A stretch of 64,000 nt of DNA from Gnetum montanum (lineage: Eukaryota > Streptophyta > Gnetopsida > Gnetales > Gnetaceae), in assembly GCA_015680685.1 (NCBI GenBank), contig MNCI01036208.1, forward strand, positions 491,284-555,283, given 5' to 3'. The position numbers and the translations under genes were made by a program. Each line of letters opens with the position of its first letter. The stretch's first letter is position 1. This document shows, piece by piece, positions 11,430 to 23,900 of this stretch. The notes under the pieces were generated by a model. It did no database searches and was not told the DNA's origin. It was given only the letters and a program-made list of their open reading frames with translations.

Positions 11430-12206
11430 TGATGAGTGGCAAGGTACCCCTACACTCAACCATATGAATACAAGTGTTTCACGCACGATCCAGTTGAACT
11501 CCAAGTACTAAGTGCTTATGTGCCTTAATGAAACACTCAGGGTTAATCAATCATTATCTTCCCAAACTTCCTTGTATTGTTATGGTTGTATGGTTAAGTA
11601 AGCTTGAGGTATATGATTTTTATATCTTTTTGTCTTTTTATGTCTTCTGATAATAAAGGAAAGGGAGAGAGAACTAAGTGACTAACTTACGTTAACTATT
11701 CATTAACTAAGTTCTAAATGTTCCTAACACCAATATCTATTCCCACTTACCATACACATCTTAAACTAGTGCAATGTTGATGGGATTAACAAATGCTAAG
11801 CGTTACTAGGTTACCAAGTGCTACACGCATGCTCAAAGTGGTCATATTGAGTGTATTTAACTAGGTTGAGAAGGATATTAATTAACTAGAAAGCATTTAA
11901 ACAATCATTAATTACTATTTAGCTTAATTTGTATACTGCAAGGTTTATCATAAAGTTCGTGTTTATTATCATACACAAAATTGTGCTCAGGTACAAATTG
12001 CTTGAATAAAGATTCGTTCACTCTATGACTTCTACTGTGGGCACACAAAAATAATTCTAACTCTGGAATAACAAAACTACAAGAATCTGGATAAGGGTCT
12101 AAGTCTAACTATGTGGAACAAAGGGCGCCACCTCTTATTTATAGAAGATGAGGCAAGACATGATATTGCATATGCGATATTGCGTACACAATATCATGAC
12201 TCATGA
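11430..12206 (-). repeat. 3' LTR of element I
   Basis: TGATGAGTGGCAAGGTACCC... to ...ATGACTCATGA (expected CATCA, one change). The TTATTTATAG at about 12137 is a reversed TATA box. The outer U3 has CGATATTG/CAATATC palindromes. It pairs with 17482-18275. Confidence 0.9.
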
Positions 12207-12222
12207 TACCCCCATGACCAAA
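12207..12222 (-). promoter_or_regulatory. polypurine tract of element I
   Basis: The plus strand TACCCCCATGACCAAA abuts the LTR end at 12206. In sense it is TTTGGTCATGGGGGTA. Confidence 0.85.
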
Positions 12223-14180
12223 TGAAAAACCATCCTCAAGTTCCTTACAAAATATTGGGAAGGCATGGGAGTATTGACTTGAATGAAAACTAATGGTGAA
12301 TGGGATGATGTGTGAATGGATCAATTATTACAATACAGGACAATATTGGTGTTCATGACTACAAGGATGAACACTATACGCAATTGACATCTAGCCTTAT
12401 TTGGCAATTGGGAAAGAAGAGAGAGAGAAAGAAAAGAATAAGACATGTTGCTATCAATGCCTGGATTGTGCCTTCCATTGTCCATCCATAACTACGCTAT
12501 CAATCTTGTTCCTTGCACAACTATTTCAGCACCAATCCATCCTGAGTGTTTCCTCTAGGTCCAGTCCATTGCTATATGATTTCCATCTGCACACACCACA
12601 CAGTCACATATGAGCAAGTATAAGTAGATCACAATACGGTTGATACCTTGCCTCGGTGTAGGGTCCATTGGTTGAGTTGTGATATGGCTAATATGGATTC
12701 TAGAGATATAACATTGGTGACTACCCAAGGTGTAGGGGTTAGGAAAATTGAAAAAATTGGACCAGGGCCCCCATGACTAAAGGCGATCCTCCAGTAGCGA
12801 TAGAATGGAAAAAGTTAAGGAATAACAAAGATGGAGAAAAAGAAACAATGGCGACGTCAATAAAATAGATGTTAGAGATGGGAATGAACAAAACAAATGT
12901 TGATTGTGGAAATGTTTAAGGGAAAGAAGTTAACTGATGCGCCAAATAGGAATGCCAGTGGGTCCTTCCCAAAGTAGGCTCATGCCCTTAATACCCTAAC
13001 AGACCCACATTCAAAGAGTCCGTAGGCTTTGGAAATGTCATTTGGAAGCAAGAGTTAAAGTCTTAACCATAAGAATTTACCAAAAATAAAACAATGCATC
13101 AACCAAAATATAAACTACTGATACAACCGGCAATGAGGTGGAAAGTGGAGAAATAATGATGGGGAGAAGAGAAGGGAATGGAATGAAGTCCCAAGAATAA
13201 GGTGGTGTACAACCCCTTGTGTATGTATGGTTGATGTGATTGAGTAGATCCTATTCCAGATCTAGCCTCAAACAATCCACTTCTAGTGACTTCGCATTAA
13301 TACACTCGGTCAATCCATCCACTTGAAGTAATAGGAATGTTTCCACTAAAGAGTCACCCCGATTCCGAGGAAATGAGAAAGGGAAAAGAATATAGTGAGA
13401 GAGGGTCTTAGTTAAAGGGAACATGTTTTTTTAGTTCTAAAACTAGTGCTTGTAGCCCAGATGATAATTTTGTCTAAGGGGTGTGCTTTCAATTCTCACT
13501 ATTCTTTTTTGCATGAGAACCACACCATGCAAAGACTTATTTTTATTGGCTTAGCTTCCCAATAATGGAGCAATGTTGGAATGGTAAGGAAAACTCAATA
13601 AGAAAACATCCAAGCACCTAAGAGAATAGCCAAGACAAATGCCTCAAATCCCCTTGAAGTCACACCCTTTTTAGTAATTGAGTTCTTCCTTAGTTTGAGA
13701 AATGCCCAATCACCAATTTTTTAATAGTTTTATTATCAAAGAAAGGGACTGTATAGCTCCAAGCCAAGAAAGATCATAGAAATTCATGGATGCATGGATG
13801 ACGTGAACTCATTGCCTATTATGTCAAAAGAACCATACCTTAGTATCAACATTATAACTCAAAGGTAACAACCAAACATTAGCAATCTATAGAATACAGT
13901 TCATACCACCATTAGGAGCATTCATTAGGTGATGAATCTAACAAAATCAAAGCAACCAACAAAGACAAAAAACAAAAAAACAAAAACAAAAACAAACAAA
14001 AAAAATAGTCACACTAAGAAATGGAAGATTATAAATGATGTTACAAAACAAAAACAAGAAAAGTGAAAGAAATTTGTAAAATAAAAATGTGTAAAACAAA
14101 AACTTAAAAAGGAATTGTGGGCTCAGTTAGTTCCATGCATGTTAGTGAGTTGCTCTCTTGATCAGCTATCAGCCACTAGG
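12223..14180. other. non-coding spacer of element I
   Basis: No gene. It resembles the spacers of II (19100-21130), III (32010-33360) and IV (37816-39700), for example CTAGTGCTTGTAGCCC near 13444 against 20377 and 38993. An A-rich block (about 13960-14110, T-rich in the element sense) is shared with the other spacers. Confidence 0.7.
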
Positions 14181-14190
14181 TGTCTTCTTG

Positions 14191-14922
14191 TCATGTGACT
14201 ATTGCATACATGCTCTTTTGTATATTAATGTCTTGTGCACACCGGTTGCATGCAAGTAATGCTAAACTTTGCACAACCCATGATTTCTGCATGCAATTGC
14301 ACCCTGTATCACTATATGTGATGCATGGAACCTTATTTTTCTTGATCTTTCCAAAAGTGTTTTCCTTAGATATTTTCTGGGAAAGATCACAGATCGCTAG
14401 GCATGCATCTATAGTACTTAGCCATGCCCTTCCCATTATTATTGGGAAGTCCCCTTTACCATTATTCACTTGTATCACTAGGAAATTAGCTGGGTATGAC
14501 CACCCACACATAGTGGTGACGATGTCCTCCCCCAATCCCAAGGGAATAGTGATGGACTAGCCAGGTAGCTCTAGGTGAATATTACTTTTCCTTAATGGAG
14601 GCAAGTTCTAGGCTTTGTACATTTCTTGTGATATTAAGCTGACTCTAGAACCTGAGTCCATAAAAGCTTTGCATGGCTCATTCCCAATGATTTGGAGATA
14701 GATTAGAGGGCTTCCAGGATCAGAGAATTTCCTAGGAAGGTGGCCAACCTTAATCCAGTCAGTTACAACATGTGTTAACATAATCGTATGCATTGAGCTT
14801 AGTGTTTGGTTTGAAGGGATATTTGAAGCCCTATTTGATGGGGAGGCATTCAGAGGGTCAACCGCTTGTGGTTGTAAGGGCTTGGTTGGACTGTTGGCTT
14901 TGAAGAAAGGTCTTTTCTTCAT
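14191..14922 (-). pseudogene. retropepsin-like aspartic protease, element I
   Basis: Two open stretches in different frames (14922-14608 and 14541-14191). The first ends with EPCKAFMDSGSRVSLISQEM, holding the catalytic Asp-Ser-Gly at residues 89-91 of that stretch. The second holds FLVIQVNNGKGDFPIIMGRA and WLSTIDACL, the usual flap and IIGRPWL region. The enzyme would cut the gag polyprotein during particle maturation. The catalytic triplet is intact here but is DFG in II and DSS in IV. A frameshift between the two halves makes this copy inactive. Confidence 0.8.
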
Positions 14923-17336
14923 ATGGTTGTTAGAACCAATAGTGGGTTGAGGATTTACAGCCCTTCGGCATTGCGTTGTTGCGGTTGAGGAGGAAGTTTC
15001 CCTTGCATTGCTAGAGTGGATGGTAATGGAGCTATTGGTGTGAGAGCTACAGATGGATTTGAAGGATGGTATGTTTATGGGTTATCTTCCCTAGGAGAAG
15101 GATCTCTATAATACTCATGAACTTGGTAGTGATGTTGTGGTGTAACATGGCTAACAGAGTCACGTGGAGAGATTGGATGCTGCACATAGTAGCCATATGG
15201 GTCAGGTTGCCAATAGGGGTATTGTTGCCTTGGTGGTGGCATCCCCCATGACTGTGGGTATTGCCACTATTGATGTTTCTCAACAGGTTGTGGTGGATTT
15301 CCACTTGGATAATATGTTGAAGGTTGGTGGAACTACCTTGGGTTACCTTGGAGATAAGGTAACCATCAGGGTGTTTGCCTTTTATTTATTTGTGGGTTGA
15401 GTGCATACACCCTAGACTCTTGTAGATGTGAGATCACTGGGCAACATCCCTTAGGATGGTCATATTGCCATATCTTGCATCCACCATCATTGTCTATGTC
15501 TGAATCCACAACATCTTTTGTGATGGCCATTTTGCCCTTACCCTTGTTACGTGCATTTTCCACTTCTCTCTTTTTCTTTTTTTTTGTGGTCACTACCTCG
15601 CTCCTTAGACTCCTCTACCATTTTAAGAATAGTTTCAAACCTACTATGCCAATACTTTTGTTGTTAACTTTTGGAGAGGCAAAGTTTTCCTATTGACCAT
15701 CTCTTCAAGTGGTGAGTCTTCTTCCTCCTCACAAAATCTCACTCCCATTTTTCAAGGGGAAGGATCTCACTTATATTCTTCCACACTTTCTCTCTTTCAT
15801 AGCTCACCTTCTTCTTTGGCTACTTGCTCTAGCAATCTATGAATTTGATGAGACCTAATCTCTGATAACCTTCCTTGGGCATATGTCCCAAGGGTTCTTC
15901 TTGTTTCATGCCTAAGTCCATCCACGAGATGGCATAGTTGATCCCGTTGCGAATAACCATGGGTAGGACAATGATGTAATAGTGCGTAATAGTAGCCCAT
16001 GGTAGCATCCAANGCAATGATGTAATAGTGCGTAATAGTAGCCCATGGTAGCATCCAAGGGTTCATGATTTCCTTGTTTCCATCCTTGGATTTTCTTCCA
16101 TAGGTTAGACACTCGAGAGTACATTTGATACTTATCATTGAATAGTTCTAACATTTTACTCCACCTCCAAATGGATTCTAGTTCTAAGGATCAGTACCAG
16201 CTTTTAGCTTCTTTCACTAGTGTCCTTGGGAACAACTTCAGTTTTTGCCATTCATTTTCTATGTTTTGCAAGGCACATGCATCATGGAATGCTTGTAAAT
16301 GATTTTTAGGATTAGCGTTGTATCCCCCTTCAAATCATGGGATGTTGATCCTATATAACCTCTTGATCCTCCTATCCTTTTGGTGCCTTGTGGAAACTCT
16401 TACGGCTTCCGTTCTACTTAACATGCTTCTAGTTGCAAGTAGGGGTTCTTCGTGATCATCTCGTTCATAGTGGCTATGATGTCTACGTGGTTCCCTACTC
16501 TCCCTTCTTCTATGCCTTGATTCCTTCAAGTGCCCTCGTCCTCGTTCTCAACTGTCTCGTTGATGTCTTTCACTTCATTTTCCTTTATCCTCATGATTGG
16601 GTTCCCTATGACTGTGTTTGGACATAGAGGGAGAGGGTGAAGGTGATGATGAAGGTGAACAAGAAGGAGAACCATCGCCACGATGGCATTTTCTACCTTC
16701 TCTTCGGTCGTCTCGGCCTCGATCATGATCACGATCAGAATGTCCACCCTTATTGTGTGTTTGTATTTCTTCTTTGAACACTTCGTGTTCATGGGCATCA
16801 AAACCAGGGTTGTAAATAGTGGAGTGAAGGTTCTAATACATCACCTCCTGACCAATGTTAGGAGGAGGAACATTATTTTTTGGGGAACCTGTTGGATTAG
16901 GTTCACCATCCTCAATTTCACTCAAAACGTGTGAAGCAGTATGGGGCCATTTACCCTTCAAGAATGTATGGTATCTCTCCTATTACAAGTCCCTTTGATG
17001 TTGTGCTTCTATGGGATGATAGTCCCTTGTGTCATGATCGCATGCAACATATTCTGTATATAAAAGCGGCATTCCTATTCATGTGAGAGCATGAAAAAGC
17101 ATGTTGGGGATTGATCGGTCTGGGGCCAACAGTATGTTACCCTCCAAGTCTCTCCAACGCAGTTGTTCATCTTGGTGGAGAATAAAGGTGAAATTGGGTA
17201 CATAATCATTGTGATGAGTATATACCACATGGAAATGTTGAGGAACTGGTAGATCTTGGTTACATGTATTATGCTACCGACTACCTCTTGTGTTAGTCCT
17301 AGGTAGTGAAGTGCTCTTATGCAAAGAAGAAGACAT
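14923..17336 (-). pseudogene. gag polyprotein of element I, decayed
   Basis: Start ATG on the minus strand at 17336 gives MSSSLHKSTSLPRTNTRG, matching MSSSHRS... of IV and ISSSH... of II. Charged Arg/His/Glu-rich sequence (about 16335-16800) precedes the retrotransposon gag core (NHLQAFHDACALQNIENEWQ, KLKLFPRTLVKEAKSWY, about 16330-16190). Then comes a Lys-rich segment with the motif GGCKIWQYDHPKGCCPVISH (about 15420-15480) and a Pro/Gln-rich tail. The family role is capsid and nucleocapsid assembly. Frameshifts and one assembly N (16013) interrupt it. Confidence 0.75.
15969..16058 (-). repeat. 44-bp direct duplication around an N, probable assembly artefact
   Basis: CAATGATGTAATAGTGCGTA... 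(44 bp) stands at 15969-16012 and again at 16015-16058, separated by NG. The same gag position in III (about 34750) and IV (about 44640) has one copy only. Confidence 0.85.
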
Positions 17337-17460
17337 TTTTTTCCTGTTCGATGTGCGATGTACCATTGTCTTATCTTTCTTTGATTAACCCTAAGAGTTC
17401 GTTCTAACATTCCAATGATATGAACGATTTCTTATGTTCTACGTAGCGTACAAACAACTA

Positions 17461-17480
17461 AGTCCCTGACAATGGCACCA
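17461..17480 (-). promoter_or_regulatory. primer binding site of element I (tRNA-Asp-like)
   Basis: The plus strand AGTCCCTGACAATGGCACCA reads TGGTGCCATTGTCAGGGACT in sense, next to the 5' LTR. The plant tRNA-Asp complement is TGGCGCCGTTGCCGGGGA. The differences are C-to-T or G-to-A, as expected from decay of methylated cytosines. Confidence 0.75.
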
Positions 17481-17481
17481 A

Positions 17482-18275
17482 TGATAAGTGGCGAGGTACC
17501 CCTACACTCAACCATATGAATATGAGTGTTTCACGCATGATCTGGTTGAACTCCAAGGACTAAGTGCTTATGCACCTTAATGGAACACTCAGGGTTAATC
17601 AATCATTGTCTTCCCAAACTTACTTGTATTGTCATGGTTGTATGATTGAGAAAGCTTGAGGTATATGATTTTTATAGATTTTTATCTTTCTATGTCTTCT
17701 GCTAATAAAGGAAAGGAAGAGAGAACTAAGTGACTAAATTACATTAACTATTCATTAACTAAGTTCTAAATGTTCCTAATACTAGTATCCATTCCCACTT
17801 ACTGTACACATCCTAAACCAGTGCAACGCTGCTGGGATTACCAAATGCTAATCGTTACTAGGTTACCAAGCACTACATGCATGCTTGAAGCAGTCGTACT
17901 GATTGTATTTAACTAAGGGGGTTAAAACTTGAGAAAGATATTAATTAAGTAGAAAAGAATTTAAGCAATCATTAATTACTATTTAGCTTAATCTGTATGT
18001 TGCAAGGTTTCGTATAAAGTTCATCTTTATTGTCATATACAAAATTGTGCTCAGGTACAAATTTCTCGAATAAAGATCCGTTTACTCTATGACTACTACT
18101 GCAGGCACACAGAAATAATTCTAACTCTAGAATAACAAAACTATAAGAATCTGGCTAAGAGTCTAAGTCTAACTATGTGGAACAAAGGGTGCTGCCTCTT
18201 AGTTATAGAAGATGAGGCAGGACGTGATATCACGTGGCAGATGCGATATCACGTATGCGATATCGTGACTCATCA
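17482..18275 (-). repeat. 5' LTR of element I
   Basis: TGATAAGTGGCGAGGTACCC... to ...CGTGACTCATCA. It pairs with 11430-12206. The outer U3 (about 18219-18270) contains three GATATC-type palindromes. Confidence 0.9.
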
Positions 18276-18280
18276 GATGG
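18276..18280. repeat. target-site duplication of element I (right), GATGG
   Basis: Exact copy of 11425-11429. Confidence 0.9.
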
Positions 18281-19099
18281 GAAGGGGAGTGCTTTCCTTC
18301 CATGTTCATTTTCTTTAAACCGCTTCTCCATCTCTAGATAGATCATCTATAGAAAGTTTACCAAGAATCTTCCACTTAGAGCTATGCATGCTTGGGTAGA
18401 GAAGGTAGTGATTTTGCTTAACCTCACCATGGGATTAACATGAAAGGCCACAATCTTATAACAGACCTTGTTTGCTAGTGTGAGTGCGCCAAAGTCCTTG
18501 CGGTCAATACCATAACACCATCGCATCCATTCTTTTTTAATGCTTGGATCTACATGCATTGGAATTTCAGTAAGATTTGTCCCTATTTTGGGCAACCCAA
18601 GCACTGCAGAAATGGCCTACACTGAGTAGGACACTAAGATGTCATTAATTTTCACCACTGTTCTAGGCTACTTGTTATTCCAGAATAGGAATATTTCTTC
18701 CATGTACCACTCCATAATGGAAGTGATGACTCGCCACATGGAAGAGCCCTATAGTTGGTCTAGTACTTCTCTTGGTGCATGCTCCAAGAAAGGGCCAAAA
18801 TTTAACTCCTAGAAAACTAATTTTTAGACCTCCCTTGATTTAATCTCATTTAGGTAAGCCTTTGTTAAGGTCACCTCAAGATGTTTTGGTTGTGCTAGTG
18901 CATCATCTCAATGGAAGTGTTCTGCTGGTTCTAGAATCTATCTAATAGATTCCACTTCTACCTCTTCCCTAAGAGGACCTGTGGCGTGGGTTGTGAGTGG
19001 TTCTTCTTTGGGATATTCTTAGCCTCTTCCCATTGTAGGTTATTTCTTCCTTGTGTGGGATAGTTTTGCTTCTTGCATGTGCTTCCCTTTTGGTGCCAT
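18281..19099 (-). pseudogene. extra ORF of element II, N-terminal part, decayed
   Basis: ATG on the minus strand at 19099 gives MAPKGKHMQEAKLSHTRKK followed by a stop. An 85-codon stretch (18604-18347) reads MLGLPKIGTNLTEIPMHVDP... and includes KEWMRWCYGIDRKDFGALTL and RLSKITTFSTQACIALSGRF. This looks like a folded domain of the type loosely annotated in databases as a plant transposon protein (recollection, not a search result). The sequence runs to the GATGG site and continues at 11424. It precedes the coiled-coil part. No catalytic motif was recognised. Confidence 0.6.
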
Positions 19100-21130
19100 T
19101 TGCGGTCACAACACATCCATGGATTGGTAGATATAATGTGTAACTTTAAATTTTTGAATATCTTTTCTTGTTAGTTAGTTACACTTTGGCTAAGGTTGGA
19201 CCATGGTAGATTGCTTATTTTATTAATTATTAATTATTAATTATTAATTTCACCAAAGCTTGTTGGAAAGGTTTAACTTTTGTAATTTGGTGTTTAATAG
19301 TTTATTTTTCAGTGAAACCTTTGTCAGAGTTAGAAATAATTGCAAAAAGTTTTCTATCAAAAATGGAATTTGTGGTCCCCATGACAAAGAGCTTACCTTT
19401 GGTAGCTGCAAGGTTGAAGAATGGAGTGATTTGGATAAACGGTTTGTAAGTTATGGGCTTTAAAAATTTAAAAGACTCCTTCGGGGTTTAAGAGAAAATG
19501 TAAATTTTTTAAAGTGGGATCATGCTTATTTATACTATTTTTGACTTATGTCGACTAGGCCCCATATATAGGGCCTCATATATAGGTCTACTTCATTGAT
19601 GGGGCTCTATATACAAGGCCCATCAAGAAATATAAGGAAATTTTCAATGAAATTAGGGTTTATGGAATCCTAGGAAAGCCAAGAATATGATAAAATCATT
19701 AAGGAGGATCTTTGAAAGCTCAAAAATTGAAAAGCTTGATGAAGAATGTGTTTAATGAACAAAATTTATAAAGGAACATATGGTGTGATGCAAAAGATGG
19801 ATGTATGAAAGATTCGGTTTGCAAGAATGTCTAAGGATAAGATGCTTAATGAACCCATCCAAGAGATATGCAAGTGTATCCTCTCCATAGCAAGCATAAG
19901 CCCTTGCTTCCCTTGAATAAACTCAACCTAAGGAGTCCATGAGCCCCATATGTGATTAATGATCAATGGAAGTTAAGGACCACAACCCGAAAGATTCCAC
20001 CTAAGAATTTAGATATGTCAGACCAAGACACGAAATCAGGAACATGGACACTAGTAGTGAGGTGAGTTATGGTCAGCATAAATGGATGATGGAGAAGGTG
20101 GAATGGAATTCCAAATGTTTGTCATAAGAAGTCCCTTGTGGAGTTCATGTTTGAAATTATTGAAGAAGATCCATCCTTATTCTAGACCAAAGACAACCTC
20201 TTTCAGTGACTTCGCATCACCACTCCAAGACCAATCCACTCCCTCAAGACATATGAGTACACCCACAAAACAGCCATAAATCCATAAAAAGAAGAAAATA
20301 GAAGTAGGATGTGGGAGAGGGCCTTAGTTAAAGTGAACTATTAGGCATGGGTACATGTCTTTCTAGTCCCATAACCAGTGCTTGTAGCCCATTTATTTGT
20401 CTAAGGAGTGTGCTTTAAATTGGCATCATGTGTTTTTCTTTCTTTTTCTTTTTTATTTTTGGATGGGAACCACACTATGCAAAGATTTATTTGACTTCCT
20501 ATTCTTGGAACATGGAATGATAAGAAGTTGATGAGAACACTCAAGCACTCAAGTAAGTAAAAGAGTACGAAGAGTATTGAGTCCCGTTAAAGTCACATCT
20601 TGTTCAAACCTTTGAATCTTTCCCAATTCTAGAAACTACCAAGGTCATAAATTTATTAAAAGTTGATTTCATGAAAGGAACCTCAAACTTCCAAAACAAG
20701 GAAAATCATAGAGTTGTGGATGGGCAGATGTCATGGACTTGTTTCATGAAAAAGAAATCATGATTGAGTCATAGATACAAAAACTCAAAAATAGAAACCA
20801 AACATTAGCAAACCAAACATAAAGCATAAACCACCATTAGTAGTAGCCATAACACCACTATGTCTTGTTGGCAATAAAGCACTTTTATAAGCAAAAATTT
20901 GAAAATCACACTCAAACAGAACAAAATATATAAGAAAGTGTAAAATATCCAATGAAGATTCAAACATACTAAGGATGGTGTCAAACAAAAAAAATGGTGT
21001 AAAAATATGAAAAATTTTGAAAATCAAAAAAGTTGTAAAATAAATAACTTGAAAAATAAAAAATGTGGAAAAAATAGAAAAAATAAAGAAACATATGGAT
21101 GATTAGCATGGATGGCCATCTCCCCCATGA
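19100..21130. other. non-coding spacer of element II
   Basis: No gene. It includes an ATTAATT repeat at about 19223-19250, CCCATATATAGGGCC-type palindromes at about 19560-19620, blocks shared with the spacers of I and IV (about 20290-20470) and an A-rich stretch (20900-21100). Confidence 0.65.
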
Positions 21131-21429
21131 CTGAGTTTGAAGGAGGAGATTTGAAAAATTGAATGTGGTTGTCCATTCGTTAAGGTATTTGTTACACTAC
21201 TTTGCTTAGGCTCATAGAAAATATTTACTTGTTGGATGTTCACCAGTTACCTTTTATTTGTTCTCTAAGGTTTTTATATGATCATAGCCCCAAAAGAAAA
21301 GGTTTCAACAATTATATAGGATCCCTCTCGCAACATTTAATACTTAGTTTTCTATGGTACATGTGTGGGATTCTAGTAGAGAACCTTATCTCTTGGTTGG
21401 AATTTTACTTTCTATATTCTTAGGCTATG

Positions 21430-22420
21430 TCATTGCTTATTGAATGCCTTATGCACTTCATTCAAAGATAGGGATACTAATTGGTTTTCATCTAGCACAT
21501 TGAGGTTGGTCAATCTTTCTTTTTGTGCTAGGCCTAGGTCAAGATTTAGTTCACAGGCTGTTGACAATGTATGGAGCTCGGATTGAATTAGGAGCATTAG
21601 AATTTTCTCGTACACTAACTCATAGGGAGAGTAGCCAATAGGAAGTTTCCATGTTGAGTGATAGGCTCATAGGACATCATTGAGTTTTGTGCTCCAATAT
21701 TTCCTATATTTTCTTATGGTCCTTGTTAGGATCTTTGTAATCTCCTTGTTGATTACCTCTACTTGATCATTAGCTTGGGGATGATACGGTGTGATTAATT
21801 TATGTTTGACCTTCAAGTGTTGCATCAAATTTCTAAAAGTAACACCTATGAAGTGAGTCCCATTGTCAAAAATTAGTGCACATGGCATCCCAAACCTGTT
21901 GATAACATATTTTTGTATAAATCTAGTAGCAGTGGATGATGCACAATCGGTGATGGTTGTTGCTTTTTCCCATTTGGTGCAGTAGTCAACTGCTACGATG
22001 ATATATGCCTTTCTATTGGACATGGGTGTGATGGGACCTATGCAGTCTATGCCCCATATGTCAAAGGGCTCCAGTGGCTAAATCCACTATTGAGAACCCT
22101 CCATTCGAGCGATCATCCCACCATCTCTTTGAAAAAGTTCACAAGATCAAACAATCTAGTGGACATCCCTGAAGATTATAGCCAATAGTATGCTACCATT
22201 AGGATTTTTATGGGCATGCATCCCCTTGCATAGTGGCCTCTACAAGGGCTTTTGTGAGCATCTCACAGCACACGCAATTTATCCGTATCAGGGACACACC
22301 AACGAACCAAGCCATTAGTGCACATCTTGTAAAGGTATCCATTCATTTTCATGAAGTATATTGTCCAATGAAAAAACTATTATTTCTTCCTAAATTCCAG
22401 ATCTTGTGGGATCTCCTAAG
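21430..22420 (-). pseudogene. integrase of element II, catalytic core largely preserved
   Basis: The 118-codon stretch 22023-21667 is a gypsy integrase core: AYIIVAVDYCTKWEKATTIT, ALIFDNGTHFIG and ITPYHPQANDQVEVINKEIT. The acidic triad D13, D53, E89 (numbered within this stretch) is intact with 35 residues between the second and third, the DD35E spacing. A second stretch (21615-21430) gives the post-core YELVYEKILMLLIQSELHTL region. The zinc-binding N-terminus (about 22080-22420) is broken. The family role is inserting cDNA into the genome. The surrounding frameshifts make the protein non-functional. Confidence 0.85.
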
Positions 22421-22539
22421 TGAGAAGGTAAGTGAGGATGCCATCATAACATTTTATTTCTTTGGACACTTGGTCATTTATTGCTCCTGTAAAGAGGAGT
22501 TCATTTGGCAACTGATCAGAGAGCATGCTCTCCTTCTCT

Positions 22540-23900
22540 TTATTATCCCATCTTAATCGAGAGAGGTGGTCAGTGATCACATTCTTATACCCTTTCTGAT
22601 ATACCATTGTGAGATCAAATTCCTATAAGATCACAAGCCATTGTATGATATGGGGGCTTACCATCGACTTATTCATTAGGAAGCGAATGGCACTACAGTC
22701 TATGTGCACAAATACTTTATAACCAAGTGCATAGTGCCTAAACTTTTCAAGAACATACACCATTGCCATTAATTCTTTCTCCATTATGGTATAATTTAGT
22801 TGTGCCCTCACAATGCTTTAGCTTCCACAATGAATGTAATATGGACACATTTTGTCATCCAACTGCATAAGCACCACTCCCAAAGCATAATTAAATGCTT
22901 CCAACATTATGTGAGATGGTCTGGACCAATTTTGTGTCCATAAAATTGGAGTTTCCAGGAGTTTGTCCTTTAATTGTTGAAATGCATGTTCACATTCCTT
23001 GGTCTAGATGAATGGAGCATCTTTCTTTGTAAAATCTACCAATGGCTTTATGATCTTAGAGAAATTCTCTATGAATCACTGGTAGTAGCCAATATGCCCA
23101 AGGAATGATTGAACATCTTTAACTATCTCTAGTTCATAGGTGATTCCTTGGATGACCCTTGATTTTTTTCAATCTACATCAATCCTTACCTAAGTAATTT
23201 TGTGTCCCAATACTATGCCTTCTTGGACCATTAAATGGATTTTCTACTAGTTGAGCCTAAGGTTTGTTTTGACACATCTTTTCAATACCTGCTCAAGGTG
23301 GTATAGGGCTTACTCAAATGTAGCCGCATAGGTAGAGAAGTCATCCATGAAGGCTTCTACTGTGCTACCAATTTGCTATTGGAAAATACTAAGGACTAGG
23401 CATTGAAATGTTGCAGGAGTATTGCACAAACCAAATGACATCTTACAATATGTAAAAGTCCCTCATGGACTTGTGAATGTTGTCTTAGCTTGATCTTCTG
23501 GCACAATTTGGATTTGGTTATGGCCACTATAATCATCCAAGAAGCTATAATAGTAATGTCCATAGATAGTGTCCAACACTTGGTCCAAAAATGGTAATGG
23601 AAAATGACCTTTAAATGTTGTCATGTTCAATAGCCTGAAATCAATGTAGACCCACCACTTGCCACCTTTGTTTGACACAACTATGAGTTGGCTAACCCAC
23701 TCACTATTTGTGATGGGATAGATGAACCTCACCTTGAGGAGTTATTTTATTTCCTCTATGATGATCTATTTCAATTTGGGGTTCAGCCTCTTTCATGGCT
23801 ATCTTCTTAACTTCATGGTTAGGTCAGTGTAGATGCAATGCTAGCATATCCTTGGATTGATTCCAATTAGTTTGGGATATGATCAAGCAAAGGCTATTGG
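22540..23900 (-). pseudogene. reverse transcriptase and RNase H of element II, decayed
   Basis: The RT stretch 23732-23463 reads FIYPITNSEWVSQLIVVSNK, then HFPLPFLDQVLDTIYG and YYYSFLDDYSGHNQIQIVP (motif A), the standard gypsy order. Past a stop come KMSFGLCNTPATFQ (about 23410-23450) and AFMDDFST, the FMDD catalytic box, intact (about 23335-23355). RNase H follows at 22811-22623 (LNYTIMEKELMAMVYVLEKF and VFVHIDCSAIRFLMN) and its end near 22580 (NVITDHLSRL). FMDD and FGLCN-PATFQ are Athila/Tat-like. Several stops separate the blocks. Confidence 0.85.

Larger units (their letters stand above)
11430..18275 (-). mobile_element. Ty3/gypsy element I, gag-protease only (non-autonomous)
   Basis: A complete LTR-to-LTR unit of 6846 bp inside the extra ORF of element II. 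3' LTR 11430-12206, PPT 12207, spacer, protease 14191-14922, gag to about 17336, primer site 17461-17480, 5' LTR 17482-18275. RT, RNase H and integrase are absent: the sequence joining the spacer to the protease end (about 14110-14190) lines up with both flanks of the RT-INT block of element II. It would have needed pol supplied by a relative. The LTRs are about 88-90% alike by eye. Confidence 0.9.

Noticed and set aside
19200-19260. ATTAATT repeats as a possible CRISPR-like or regulatory array
   Set aside because: Simple AT repeat in a retrotransposon spacer; no spacers and no context, and the DNA is plant nuclear.
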